Shown: positions 27,881 to 39,552, numbered from the stretch's first letter. The stretch: 64,000 nucleotides of DNA from Perca fluviatilis (GCF_010015445.1 NC_053122.1:34303513-34367512); one strand, 5' to 3'. Numbers and translations are program-made. The notes: generated by a model not told the origin, from the sequence alone.

Positions 27881-27985
27881 TTAAAGTACACGCACAGTAA
27901 TCTGTATACAGGCTATAACACACTTAAAGTACACATACAGTAATCTGTATATAGGCTATAACACAATTAAAGTACACACACGCAC
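27881..27985 (+). repeat. 43-bp tandem repeat array, right part (2 units)
   Basis: Unit starts at 27897 and 27940 keep the 43-bp period. The last unit is diverged (ACACATACAG, TATATAGGC, ACACAATTAAAG) compared with the left copies. The array then fades into CACACG repeats. Confidence 0.95.
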
Positions 27986-28099
27986 ACAGAGGCCTCCTGA
28001 TCAGAGGTTTGGCTAAATTTGAATTCCCAACGCAATGCGTTTTGTTTGTATAAAGGTAACAAATTGTACTCTATAAACAGCTAAAGGCAGAGTAGTTCT

Positions 28100-28215
28100 G
28101 ACTAGATGCGGATCAGCTGAGGCTTTTTGTTCCTCAATGAATATTTATCAGTGGCCAGAGGAGGCTGTGATTGAGTTTTACAGGGGAACGGTTGTGTATC
28201 ATGTGCTGTAAATTA
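28100..28215. promoter_or_regulatory. Candidate conserved non-coding block in intron 1
   Basis: A repeat-free block with GATCAGCTGAGG (E-box CAGCTG), CAATGAATATTTATCAGTGG and GTGATTGAGTTTTAC motifs. It is a candidate on sequence texture only. Confidence 0.18.
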
Positions 28216-28859
28216 AGTAGAACGGCAGCTCAGGGGATCAGCAGTCAAACTTAGACCTGAGGGCATAAAGACCCGATGAGAAGGAGGAGGAGAAGGAGGA
28301 GAAGAAAAAGAAAAAAAAAAAAAAAAACATATCCAGCAAGAGCGCACCGGCAGAGCAGGGAACTCATCCCGAATGTACATCCGCGTGTATTCATATGCAC
28401 GACTGGCGCACATGCAAACCAAACACACTCTGGATGGAATTTCACAATGGCAGGAGAAGCTCTCCAAACTTGTATTTTCAAGGGCAGGCTGCAAGCGAAG
28501 CGTTATTCAATTGTGCGAGCAAAAGTATGATGAAATCACACATCTCTCACATCTTGTTACTGCCCTCTGCCCTCCCACCAAACACAGTGTTTAACAAACA
28601 TTTGAAAACAGCCAGCAGGCAATACTGGAATGACTCAATGAGCTTGCACGTCAGCAATATCATAAGCTATGTGGAAGACGCGTGCACACACACCTGCACC
28701 GTCCATCACACACACACGTGAAGCCATAGTTGCACAACTGGGCTCTCTCCAGCATTGTAATGGATGTCACATTACTGCTTACAGCTGCATTACTCATACT
28801 CTCGTACTCTTTTGTGTTGTGATCATGCCCTTACGCGGGAACAGACCCTCAGATCAATA

Positions 28860-28990
28860 ACATAATTAGCCATAAAGCATATGCATTGAGGCGATACATT
28901 AAATGCCTGGCATCTCTTGGCTGGCATCTTGAAGGAATTACCATATAAATGAACTGCGGTCATTTATTAAGCAAAGAGCCGTGGTGGGGA
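28860..28990. promoter_or_regulatory. Candidate conserved non-coding block in intron 1
   Basis: A repeat-free block with homeobox-type ATAATTAGCCATAAAG, CATATGCATTGAGG, ACATTAAATGCCTGG and CATATAAATGAACTG motifs. A cross-species alignment would decide whether it is conserved. Confidence 0.22.
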
Positions 28991-29363
28991 CTTGGCATGC
29001 TACGGAGTAGGACAAAAAAAATAAAAAATGAAAAGAAATTGAAAGTTACAACACACATTAGAAAAGGGAGACATCATGAGGGGTCAAACAGTCAGGTTAC
29101 AAATTGCACTGACTGCTGGCGGAGCAAAAACATCTGCCATGCTGTGGCTCTACCCGCGGAGGAAGTAAGCAGCGAGGCTCAAGGCGACTGAGGAAACCCC
29201 CAACACGCTTTCTTTCCACTCTTTGTATTCAACTGGACTGCAAGTAATTCAATACACCTCTCCTTGTGCTGGCTCACTCAAATGAAACAGAAAGCGAATG
29301 AACTATATCAAGTGGAGCCCTATTTGAACACCACTTACAGTACAGTAATATCAGTGCGTGCGC

Positions 29364-29365
<2 letters not shown>

Positions 29366-29419
<54 letters not shown>
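29366..29419. repeat. (GT)n microsatellite
   Basis: A 54-bp dinucleotide tract preceded by GCGCGC. Confidence 0.97.
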
Positions 29420-29420
<1 letters not shown>

Positions 29421-30810
29421 GTTAAAGGAGAGCGTGAAACGAATCGTAAATCCAAAAGATTAATCTTGTTCTGCATATGATTCCTTGACCCAACTCAATA
29501 CCCCCCCTGAGAGAGAGCGCTACAACAATACCAGGCTGATCTCTCCATAGCAACACACATGGTAACACAAATCTATTTCAGAGCAGGAGTGCAGCGTAGC
29601 ACTTAAACACAGCGGACAAAAAAAAATAAAAAATAAAAAATAGGGAAAACAGCTATCAATTATTAAAAGAGCTTCATGTTCATACTTACTGCCTGTGTGT
29701 TGCCAGCTGCAGTTGAAACTAAGAGGCTCCCACGGCTCCCACCTACCTCTCCTCGCACAATTGGGAGCATTATCAGGGATCTACAGGAGTGGCCCCTCCT
29801 ACGTCGTTTATATAGGAGGATGTGAACTGAAAATGTGCCCCTCGTCTGACATTTAATTGTTCAGCAAGGTGTGTTTACTTTCAAGGTGTTGGCTGCCCTC
29901 TCAGACTGGAACGCACGAGGCAGTGGAAACATGGACGCCTAATGAGAGAAAAAACAAACGCAGGGCCCTGTAACAACAGCGCAGTGATGACCGATAGAGA
30001 AAGTTTAAATCAACATAATGTTTCTCTTGGCATAAGCCTGCTAGTAAATCATACTAACGCTGTAAGCAGATCTGTCGACATCAATTGTTCCGGGGCCCAA
30101 GCAGTCAACGTTACCTCAGTGTTATTGCAAAGCCAACACAAACACATAACTGATAAGATAAAGGGGCTTTTTTTTTCTTTAAAAAAAAGAGGGCCGGCAG
30201 CCCAATTACCTCTGCAGTTTCCTTAATTTAAACAGGAGAGGGGGAAAAAAACACAAGTGCTCTGGTATTACTGAAATAAATAATCTCTGCTATAGGAAAA
30301 ACTGAACACTTAAAAGAGAAAACAGGGAAAAAATGAAATACAAAAAAGAAGCTTTAAATAGATGAAAACAGATAAACTAAAAAATAAGTACGGTTGTCTT
30401 TCTTCATAGGAAATACTCGCTGTTCCCATTTCTGAGAGAACAAAATCATTCGCGGTCTACGTTTCAAAGCTCTACACACAAACGAGCACCAGTAAACACG
30501 AGCACACTAAATCCTCCAGACAGCGTCAAAGAGACTCTAAGTTGGTTGAAAGTGCCACTTTGATACATGCTGTGTTGACCTTTCCCAGATCATATAGGGT
30601 GATTATACCCGTGTTGGACTGCAGTTTGGCAGGGTCTGCACAAAAAGCTTTACTGTAATAGCTTTCCTCCTCTTTTAAGCCATCCATTCTGCAATGACAC
30701 ATAACAACCTCATGTTCTCCAGAAAGGTGGGCTGGCCGGACACGCACGCATGCAAACAATTAGAGACAGTTTATTAGTTAATGCCTGCACAATGTTTTCG
30801 GGAACAAATG
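29420..30810. other. Intron 1 sequence, nothing recognised
   Basis: AT-rich intronic DNA with short A-runs. GCCCCTCCTACGTCGTTTATA near 29791 is followed by TAGGAGG but forms no convincing regulatory module. Confidence 0.5.
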
Positions 30811-30812
30811 TG

Positions 30813-31150
30813 TAGTGCTGAAACGATTAGTTAATTAATAGACACAATCTAAAGTCAAAAATGGGGCTAATCGATTCATCCTTTAAGTAATTTATCAAAG
30901 ACAAATGCCAAACATCCTGTGGCTCCACTTTGCTACTGAAATTAAATTCAAACTTTGGCCTTGTGAACTGTAAACAATCTGAAGCTGTCCCCTTGGACTC
31001 TGGGAAATGGTAATGAGGATTTTGCACTATTTCCTACATATTTGACAATCGATACAATAGTTTTGACATTTCATTCAATCTTCTCATCCAACGCTCTGCA
31101 AGACAGCAAATGAGCGTACTTCCAAAAATGTCAAACTACTCCTTGATTTC
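30813..31150. repeat. Degenerate interspersed repeat fragments
   Basis: The left end TAGTGCTGAAACGATTAG begins a familiar fish repeat containing CTAATCGATTCATC. Positions 31055-31146 (CTTCTCATCCAACGCTCTGC, AAATGTCAAACTACTCCTTG) match the 3' part of the element family also seen at 7869. No TSD can be assigned. Confidence 0.45.
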
Positions 31151-32308
31151 TACGAAAAATCAACCAATTCATAAATAATGCAAAGAGTTGTTAGCTACTG
31201 CGGCGCTACAATATTGGTCCATTTTGTCACAGAGAAGCACCAGGAAGGATTCTCCAAGCTTAGGCTCCCACAAATCACACACACACACACACAGCAAGGG
31301 ACAGAAGTCAAGTCCCATCAATCTAAAACAGTAACAGGCAAGAAAGGAAAGTGCACTTCCATTCTATTAGTGGATTTCTTGCCTTCTCATTTTAGCCTTT
31401 GCAGGCATTTTATTCATTGTCAGAAAACCCTGTTAATGTCTGGCCCTGGGTAGCACCAAATCTGACAAACTGTAAAGTGACTGATCACAGGTTCCTGCTA
31501 AACGTGACGTCCCCTTATCCTCAAAAATCAGCCTTGTTGAACGAGAGCAAATCCACCAGTGTTTATGTACTACAGTGTCCCTGCAGGACATAGCACCAAA
31601 GCAGTAAGTGGCAGGCATTAGAGTACTTACACAGCCTATCACAATAGAAGCAGCAATGCACCTTTCAAAGCACAATGTTATTGAGGCAGGACACAATATG
31701 GTAGTACCTGCCATCGGTTCAGTGGGCTAGGTATTGGGTTTCAGGGTGTGCTGCGGGACACTGTAATCGTATACACTTTATCAGGCTTGTTCTGTCACAA
31801 GTGTTTTGTTTAAGGGAATTCAAATGGGAGCGGGAGTAGGGGCTGTCTAACTGGCGGCAGGTCAATAAGATGAAACCATGATCCCACAAATATCCGTGAA
31901 TAGATAAGCGTGTCTAGCCGTATCAAAATACTTGGCACGGTCGGATCTGAGCGAGCAGAAAAGGTTTGATACTAAGAGGCAGAGTTTGTCCTGGTAGTAC
32001 TTCTAAAATTTGTTTTTTTTCCTTTCAGTTTTCCAGTTTATGTAATAGTTGTGTAATAAATAAATGTCTAGTTTACAGTGGAAACTGTGGGCTGCAAAGC
32101 TGCAAAGCAAAAAGAGAAAACTATGATTATGCCAAAGTCATATTGCCATTTTGATCACGTCTAAGAGTGCAGAAAGTTATCTGACTTCTTCAGATTGCTG
32201 CTTGCTACATCATATTGTAGTCATGACTGGTACCCTGCTGCACACTGACCATTGTTCAGCTTTCTTTTTTTCTTTGGCCATAGCCATCAGAAAAAAGAAG
32301 AAAAAGAA
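31151..32308. other. Intron 1 sequence, nothing recognised
   Basis: Contains a short (CA)n tract near 31276-31293. No exon, bounded element or clear regulatory module was seen. Confidence 0.5.
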
Positions 32309-32309
32309 G

Positions 32310-33245
32310 AAACTTTATTATTATTTGTCAATTACAATCGTTCAGTCCAATGTAGTGAAATTCAATCCCTGCATTTAACCCATCGTAAGAATTAGGAGCA
32401 GTGGACAGCTATACAGTGCCGCTCATGAGTTTATGAACCCCTGCTAAAGTTGACTTAAAAGAGGACTTCAAAAAAAAAAAAATCATCTTTTGGAAATTGA
32501 TCTTAATGCATTAATTAAAAAAGTAGGAAAAATCCAACTTTTAAGGACACCAATTTTCTTTGTGACTAAAGAATGTATCGTAAATAAATAAATGTTCTTC
32601 CTTAAAATACAGGAGCATAAGTATACACACCCCTATGTTAAATTCCCATAGAGGCAGGCAGATTTTTATTTTTAAAGGACAGTTATTTCATGGATCCAGG
32701 ATACTATGCATCCTTTTCCTATTCACCATACCTAGAGATTGGCATGGTTTTATTTCAGTTAGCCTAATAGCTGGTTTGATATGCATTGAGAGATGATCTT
32801 ATGGAAAGTACCCCATGCCAATCTCTAGGTATGGTGAAGGGTATGTGATGATGTGGGGGGGCTATTTTAATTCTAAAGGCCAAGGGAACTTTATCAGGAT
32901 GCATAGTATCCTGGATCCATGAAATAACTGGCCTTTAAAAATAGAAATCTGCCTGCCTCTATGGGAATTTAACATAGGGGTGTACTGACTTATGCCCCTT
33001 GTATTTTAAGGACGAACATTTATTTATTTATTTACAATACATTATTCATTCACAAAGAAAATTGGTCTCCTTAAATGTTGGATTTTTTCAAATTTCTTTT
33101 ATTAAGGCATTAAGATTAATTTCCAGAAGAGGATTTTTTGTATTCCTCTTTGGGTTCCTAAACTTATGAGCAGCACTGTACATACAGCATCCAGGGAGCA
33201 ACTTAGGGTTCAGTGTCTTGCTCAAGGACACTTTGCCATGGTGCC
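32310..33245 (+). repeat. Dispersed fish repeat split by a Tc1-like fold-back
   Basis: The left part (32310-32411) contains AGTGAAATTCAATCCCTGCA and ATTTAACCCATCG. The right part (33183-33245) contains CATCCAGGGAGCAACTTAGG and TCTTGCTCAAGGACACTTTG. These are contiguous in a widespread teleost repeat, showing that the 32414-33178 element landed inside it. Confidence 0.6.
32414..33178. mobile_element. Tc1/mariner-like fold-back element with TA target
   Basis: The ends TACAGTGCCGCTCATGAGTT and (inverted) AACTTATGAGCAGCACTGTA are Tc1-type, flanked by TA (32412-32413 and 33179-33180). Near-perfect inverted similarity spans more than 300 bp per arm (for example CATGGATCCAGGATACTATG at 32690 and its inverse at 32905). 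The middle (32833-32930) reads as MWGGYFNSKGQGNF-like sequence on the plus strand, a decayed piece resembling a Tc1 transposase C-terminal region. The element therefore looks like an inverted duplication around a transposase remnant, and is non-autonomous. Confidence 0.8.
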
Positions 33246-33249
33246 AAAA

Positions 33250-35228
33250 GGAACCTGTTCAAAAAAAAAAAGAAAAGAAAAAATCTCCCAGTATCATAAT
33301 CAGAATGGATTTAAAAGACATGACCGTCCAGCAGCTTGTTAAAATCCCAGCTGCTTTTAACAGTAATGAGTATTCACTGGGGCTATTATAAGACTTACCG
33401 AAGACTCTCTGTACTGACGTTTTACGTTTAATATGGGCTTTTATTCTTCAGTACACAGTCATAGTGGTGTCACAATATCTTTAACAGAGAACATTTCATA
33501 GTGGTAAATGGATGGATATGTATTTTTTTATTTTTTTTATTGGGGATTCACATTAAAGGTCCAGACAAATGTAATGTAATAACTGGTGCACAATATCTGA
33601 CACCTTTAATGTGATGCCTCTGTGATGAAGTGCACACAGCAGATTAGAAGAAAATGAATCCCTGGCACGACATACTATTGGTCTGATGTTATAACAAGTG
33701 GCAACAAGTACACTATTCAAAATTCACCACCTCATGTATTGGGTTTAGCTTCCCTCTCAGCAAAACGCCCTGCGATTCTAACTTAAAAACAGGATGGTGG
33801 CAACTTCAAAAATAAAGTTAACTTTCCTTTCAGTCATTCGGTCATTTCGGTGTTCTGCTGACACTCCAAAATTGAGCCAAGTTCAGAACAGTCATGTCAA
33901 GGTGGTTGGATGTACCACCTCTTGCTACGGGTGCCAGCTCAGCCCCGTGAAAACAGTTGCAGCATTTTAAAAAGGAGCCGGGGCGCTCTTATTTAGATGC
34001 TGCACCCTCATCAGTGCCTCCCGTTATTTTCTCTTTCCTATCCTGCGATATAAAAACTTGATTGACTGCACCTGGAGGAAGTGCCAGGGGAAGGAAAAAA
34101 ACAAAAAAAACAACAGTGGGGACTAAAATGGTACTCATTTGAAAATAATTGCTTACTACACAACCAAGATGTTCAAAAGTCCATATGTCCAACAGTATGA
34201 GCAATAATTAGCCATGTTTCCTCAACCAGATTTCTCAGGGTAGATGACTGGTGGCACTTTGCAAAATAGTTGAATTCCTCTCGTGTTAGCAGCTAGAATC
34301 AACAACAATGTGCTTTACCATCTTGCAGTTTAACTTGTTCTGGTTTCTCTGCCAGATCCAAAACAACGTGTCCTTAAAATGTCCTTAAACTCTGAGCAGC
34401 CCAGAGAGAGCATTCAACTCGCTCATCTATCGACAAAATATTACAGTAAATGAACATGACAAGGATTTTTTTTTACGTTTATTGTGAGTTTTTCTACAGT
34501 TAAAGGATCGGTGGATAGCAACATCTACACTGCCAGATAATCTACATCTGCTTACAATTAGAAATAGATTTTACATGATTTAAATCAAACCTTTTTTTTT
34601 TTAGTCTTCTTTTTCTTCCCTCTTTTTTTTTTTTTTTTTTAAAAACACACATGCTGACACACACCTTCCCACTTGTTACCACACTTTCACTAAACCTAGG
34701 ATTGCAATTTTTGCAGGAACATTTCAACTTATTATACCTGCTATTATCTCCCTAATATGTTTTCATTCATGTTGTTGCTTAGAATATTTGATCTAATTAT
34801 CTAACATGCTTGTCATCTTGATTTTCTTGCCGTCATTTGTTTGGCCAGATGTAATAAGTCCTATGAGGTTGATGTCTTTACTTCTATTTTTACTAGACAT
34901 AGGCCTGTTAAACATACACATATTACACTACATTGGACTGGTGAGTGCAAGCAGAACATACAGCACATAGTCCTGTATGAAGGGAGTTTGGAAATACATT
35001 GAACACCCTGCCAGGAGCTGCTGGCACTGACAGGCACAGGCCTAATGATATAAAGCTAACCGTTGTGTAAGAACAGTGCCTGGAAGGCAAAATATTGAAA
35101 TTCCCCTGCTCAGAACCCCCTCGGTTCTGTGGAAACAACACACTCTTTGTTTCTAATTCAGCTGCCATGGAGCGTCATTGAATATTTGCAGTCAGTGGGC
35201 TAACCAAAACAACACTGCAACATGGAAC

Positions 35229-35230
<2 letters not shown>
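33250..35230. other. Intron 1 distal part, nothing recognised
   Basis: Mostly AT-rich, with poly-T/A runs (34598-34642) and a small inverted repeat CACATTAAAGGT/ACCTTTAATGTG (33550 and 33602). No exon was recognised. Confidence 0.6.

Positions 35231-35310
<80 letters not shown>
35231..35310. repeat. (GT)40 microsatellite near exon 1
   Basis: A perfect 80-bp tract in intron 1, about 355 bp downstream of the exon 1 donor, followed by GCGCGC. Confidence 0.98.
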
Positions 35311-35317
<7 letters not shown>

Positions 35318-35664
35318 AGCGTTTGCGTTTGCGTGTGCATGTATGCAAAAATTAAACAAATACCAGGTCAGACAAGATAAGATGTATCACGCAGTGAGTT
35401 ACATGTGCAGTAGTTCCATCGCTGCTTTTGGAAAAGCTGCCTAACGCTGAACGACGATTCAAATACACCCCCCGTCCCCCCGTCCTTTACATACACACAT
35501 ACCACGCGCGTGCACCACGTACACATAGGCGAATGTGCTCTATTTAAAAAGAAAAGAAAAAAAAATCATATGACAGGCGTGGTCATTGCGTGGAATCGTT
35601 AAAGGCCAGTTTGTTTTTTTTGTCATTAGAGGCTAATTAGCGGGAGGGGATGTGACAGCTCTAC

Positions 35665-36082
35665 CTTATGGAGGTCGATGCGTATCCTCTCCTCTCCTTT
35701 ATGCGGGCTCTCTGGCCACAGGTGATAGCTCGAGCCGTAGTTGGGGCTGTCTTTGCTGCTGTTGCTGCCAGTCGCAGACGAGTTCCCCGCGTACGCCTGT
35801 TGTGTTGCCGGGGGGGTTACGCGGGAGTCGCGGCTGTGTGGCTGCGCCTGGTCGCCTTGCGCGGTGATCCTCCCAGACTTATTGCGCTCTTGTTCACAGT
35901 GCTGCGGACGCTGGGGACAGAGCCCCAGTGCGCCTTGCTGCTGCTGCTGCTGCTGCTGCTCTTGCTGTTGCAGCAGTGGAGCCTGCTGAGTCCTACATAG
36001 CTCTCCTGAGCCGCTGGCGCAGTAGTTGATAGGCAAGCTGCTCCCCACCAGTAGCTGTTGCTGCGCTCGTAATTGTGGGATA

Positions 36083-36127
<45 letters not shown>

Positions 36128-36277
36128 AGGTCCTGAGTCTGAGACTCAAATGCTCTCCTGTTAGCCTCGGTTGACTCACATACATTTAAAGAGCGCCCTT
36201 TCTGCGAGTTTGCACGGGTTCCTTCAGGGGAGGGGTCCCTCTGTTGGAGTCTTAAATGACTGAGCTGTTGATGCTGC

Positions 36278-36310
<33 letters not shown>

Positions 36311-36966
36311 AACAGCTGCCTTTGGTCTCGGTGCCCTCCTGCTCCTCCTCCTCCCCTGCAGCGTTCCACGATGCTTGCCTGTTGGTAATTATTGGCACTC
36401 CTTCGGAGCCGATCCCCCCGCTTAGATCCCTGGGAAAATAGCAGAGAGGAGGAGGACGACGTTGGTGGCGGCGGTATAGGCGGCGGAAAAGGTGGGGAGG
36501 GCTGCGGTGGGAGAGGATCGGCAGGATGGTGATGGTTTTGAGAAAGGCTCGCCTCCTGCTCGGAAAAACTGCAGTGGCAGCTGGGAAAAACAGGCTGGTT
36601 CTCCGACTGCGGCGGCGGCTGCTGCTGAGAGCCGGCCGGGGCCCAGGGATCCTGCTGCAGGTGCGCCGGCTGCCCGGTGCTGGGTTCAGTGCCTCGGTGT
36701 GAAGGTTGCTGGGCCGTGTCGTAGCTCGCCAGAGGTAAAGGGTCGCCGCTGTGAACAGGTCTCCGGTAGGGCTGGCTCAGACAGGGAAGCTCCTGGAGGC
36801 TCTGGCGGTGCGCGGCGGTGCTCGAAGTGCGGTCTCGGTGGTGAGAAGAGGGCGGGGGCGGCAGGCTGAAAACAGGAGCGAGTGGGTCTGGGCTCGGCTT
36901 GCTGCTCGCTTGCTTTTCGTCGGGGGTTTGGTGCTGTTGGACAGCTCCCGCGTACCGATGCCGCAT
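35665..36966 (-). CDS. kcnn2: SK2 channel, coding exon 1 (long Gln/Pro-rich N-terminus)
   Basis: This exon encodes predicted residues 1-434 of the long (SK2-L-like) channel, a cytosolic N-terminal extension ahead of the membrane domain. It is low-complexity: a proline-rich stretch near residues 151-168 (FPPPIPPPP) and three glutamine tracts near residues 219-232, 280-293 and 331-342, with several His/Ser/Gly runs. It ends with IRIDLHK followed by the donor AAG|GTAGAG (GT at 35664-35663), phase 0. This joins in frame to exon 2, which also starts in phase 0. The first in-frame ATG (MRHRYAG) is at 36966; the frame stays open upstream without an ATG to a TAA at 37221-37219. A non-AUG start or an upstream coding exon therefore cannot be excluded. 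SK2 and SK3 both have Gln-rich long N-termini, so this exon alone would not separate paralogues; exons 2-4 favour kcnn2. Confidence 0.85.
35936..35960 (-). repeat. CAG tract coding poly-Gln (third tract)
   Basis: A run of CTG on the plus strand, giving consecutive CAG Gln codons, followed by a Glu and more Gln (QQQEQQQQQQQQ). It lies inside kcnn2 exon 1. Confidence 0.95.
36085..36126 (-). repeat. CAG tract coding 14 Gln (second, longest tract)
   Basis: Thirteen pure CAG codons plus one CAA at the 3' end, uninterrupted. This makes it the most likely of the three tracts to vary in length. Confidence 0.96.
36270..36312 (-). repeat. CAG tract coding poly-Gln (first tract)
   Basis: CAG codons interrupted by one AAG (Lys) and one CAT (His), giving QQQQQKQQHQQ. 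The interruptions should stabilise it compared with the second tract. Confidence 0.95.
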
Positions 36967-37260
36967 CCCCTTGATCGCCTCGTCTCGCTGTGGTTGCTCC
37001 TTTGCCGTGCAGCGCTCCGACACCCGTTCATTGCGATCAGTCCCAGCAGAATAGAACCGACTTGTATCATTGGTAGGTTTGACCAGGACCTGCCTTAAAA
37101 CGTCACTGTACAGCCAAAACACCGCCTTCGCCTGAATACCGGTCCATTGCCTGCTATGCGCACAGGTTGCAGCGGATCGATCACTCCTTAAGGCAGTTGG
37201 GATATTACAAGAATAGGATTATTGAGACGTAGAAAGGTGTTTAAATACAGCTTACACGGT
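36967..37260 (-). promoter_or_regulatory. 5' leader or proximal promoter candidate of kcnn2
   Basis: Upstream of the first ATG the frame is open for 84 codons back to TAA at 37221-37219, and no in-frame ATG occurs. A TATA-like TATTTAAA on the minus strand lies near 37240-37247, which could place a start site near 37210. The alternative is that this is spliced 5'UTR: GGCTGTACAG at about 37111 on the minus strand is a possible acceptor. Only motif-level evidence exists. Confidence 0.25.
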
Positions 37261-37765
37261 TGATCATCTTAATCCACTGTGGACCCCATAGATCGGCTTT
37301 TGTCAATGTTGCCATAACCACCATACATAAAAAGAAAATCACTTGTAGCCTACTGCTACGTCACCCAAACAGATGCACAGGCCTGCCAAACATAATGCTT
37401 TGCCCAGATATATCCTGAACGTCACTTTCATTTCTGATCAACTCTAAGTTATTACCCTTCCTCGTGGTTTGATGTCCACAAAGTAGACTACCGGTATTTG
37501 CAAAAAATCATGAGAGGGGCAGTAAACACAGTCTTGATATCTATTTCCAAAACACATTTCCACTTGTTGGCCCACAGAAAAGCATCACACAAACGGGGCT
37601 GTGATGACTACCTCATGCCACACAGCCGGAGCCTTGCGGTCTTGTATTTAATAATTTAGCAGAATATGCCTGGTTTTGTATTACCAGGCAGAAATATTAA
37701 GAATGGGGGCTGCATGCAGTGCCTGCAGTCGGCTCGCCGCCTGATGTGTCTCTTTGTGTGTGTCT

Positions 37766-37770
<5 letters not shown>

Positions 37771-37862
<92 letters not shown>
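37771..37862. repeat. (GT)n microsatellite upstream of kcnn2
   Basis: A 92-bp tract with a single CT interruption at 37831, about 0.8 kb upstream of the first ATG. Confidence 0.97.
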
Positions 37863-37863
<1 letters not shown>

Positions 37864-39033
37864 GCATGCTCTCAGTAGAACATGGTAAAGGCTTCAGTGT
37901 CACAGCGGCCGAAGAAAGCGGCTAGATGGAGACAGAGAGAGCCTGGGCTCAGACGGCGCTGTCCATGGTGCTGAAGGAGGAAGGATGCACACCACTAAAA
38001 TAGCCTGTGTCGTGGTGTCAAGTAGCCAGAGGAAACTGTCCATCACAATGTCGGTCAGAAATTTCTGGCAGCTGTGAGGATTAGCAAATTGATAATATAG
38101 AACTTGGATTAAAAGGATACATTCTGTGTTTTTAAGTCTGTCTTATTGTTTTACCGTAGTAAAACATTGATGCATTTGATTTACCACAGCAAAACAATAC
38201 CAACATGTCCGCATATCAATTCAAAACGGTTATTGGTGGCTGCTAACATTCCTCCTATCCATACTGGCCATGTAAGTGGACACTGCATGCGGAACGAAAT
38301 CCACAACCCTTCCTCCGTTTCCCTGGACACCGTTTCCTTGTTGAGCTGTAGTGAAGGTATAGTAACAGTAGCTAAAGCAGTTTTCCAAAAGACTGTAACT
38401 TAAGAAGATACACCCTTGATTTAGTAAACTCAAAAGAGCTGAAGCTGCTCAAAATCTGTTGCTTCAGCTGAACTTTCAATCAGACCTCTCAGGTCATCAC
38501 CTGGGGCTTTTCTAAGTTAGTTAGTGAACTTAACCCAGAGTTACAGACTCAGCTGATGTACTGAGGGGGACTTTGATCAATTGTGTTGAGCTTGGGCCAT
38601 TCAACGTCTAAGAATTAGAAGTCTTGGTGCGCAATAGGGAGTTAAAAAAAAAAAAAAACATTTTGTCACTCTACCTAGAAAAAGATCCAGGTGAGGTGTG
38701 GGTGCTTTCTGCTCCCTTGGTCCTACCCTGTGGAACGATGCCTGATGATCGATCATAACTATGTTCATATTCAAAAGCAAACTGACAAGTTTTCTCAGGT
38801 TTATGATTGGAAAGCAAGGCCTGTGGATTCTGTCCCCCCCCATCTCTTAGAGAGGAGTTTAAGTAAGAGGTCACTTTAGAGCTAGTATGAAGAGGAATGA
38901 GTACAACCTGTACACATAGGCATTATTGTATTGTATAAGAACAGACTTTGACATCCTTGTTTCTTTCACGTTTCATAGAAATAGGTTGGTATTGGAAAAC
39001 ATGAGCATGAACAAAACAAACACACCATTTTAG

Positions 39034-39039
<6 letters not shown>

Positions 39040-39092
<53 letters not shown>
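39040..39092. repeat. Poly-A/purine run
   Basis: About 50 A residues with one G, then GAGAGAGA. It could be the tail of an old minus- or plus-strand retroelement, but no body was recognised beside it. Confidence 0.9.
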
Positions 39093-39093
<1 letters not shown>

Positions 39094-39512
39094 AGAGAAG
39101 TTGAGGCTGAGGCTGAGCCAAAGAGACAGAAGGGGATAGCGATGGAGAGGGAGCCAACTTTTACATCATACATTAGCCATTCTTAATAAGTAATAATCCT
39201 TTCCTTAAAGCTGGTTCAGCCATTTGGAGTTTTGATGGGTCTAAAGACTGCAGCGGTGGCACACTTTACCTAACGGCTGGAATAAAGCTGAGGTACACTC
39301 TGTTTTATAGCTACGTGAAGTACTGCAGGGATTTGGAGAGGAGCTCTGGCCAGGGCTGCATCAGAAACCTGATCATTTTCATTAAGTAATTGGTCGCTGT
39401 GACCTGTGCGAGTTCGTTGGCAAGATGGTGTTTCATTTGCTAGTTTGGGAAGCAATGTTACTGATTCCACATGAATAATTAAATCAAACTTTACAACTCC
39501 TGGACACACACC

Positions 39513-39518
<6 letters not shown>

Positions 39519-39552
<34 letters not shown>
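39519..39552. repeat. (CA)n microsatellite
   Basis: A 34-bp tract followed by CAAACAAACAAACA. Confidence 0.95.

Larger units (their letters stand above)
14110..35664 (-). other. kcnn2: kcnn2 intron 1 (21.6 kb)
   Basis: This long first intron separates the N-terminal extension exon from the channel core. It contains several microsatellites, a 43-bp tandem array split by a TTAA-flanked fold-back element, a hAT-like element, a Tc1-like fold-back, and candidate non-coding regulatory blocks listed separately. No additional coding exon was recognised. A short-isoform promoter could lie near its 3' end. Confidence 0.9.

Noticed and set aside
26808..27985. Regular 43-bp repeats that could suggest a CRISPR array
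   Set aside because: The whole 43-bp unit is repeated with no unique spacers, in clear vertebrate DNA. It is a minisatellite.
35652..36441. Other-frame open frames rich in Ser, Ala, Leu or Cys over kcnn2 exon 1
   Set aside because: They are shadows of the CAG tracts; the Gln frame is the one that splices in phase to exon 2.
36967..37122. Start of exon 1 at 37122, reading FWLYSDVLRQ
   Set aside because: The codon there is GTG, not ATG. The first in-frame ATG is at 36966; an upstream extension is kept only as a hypothesis.
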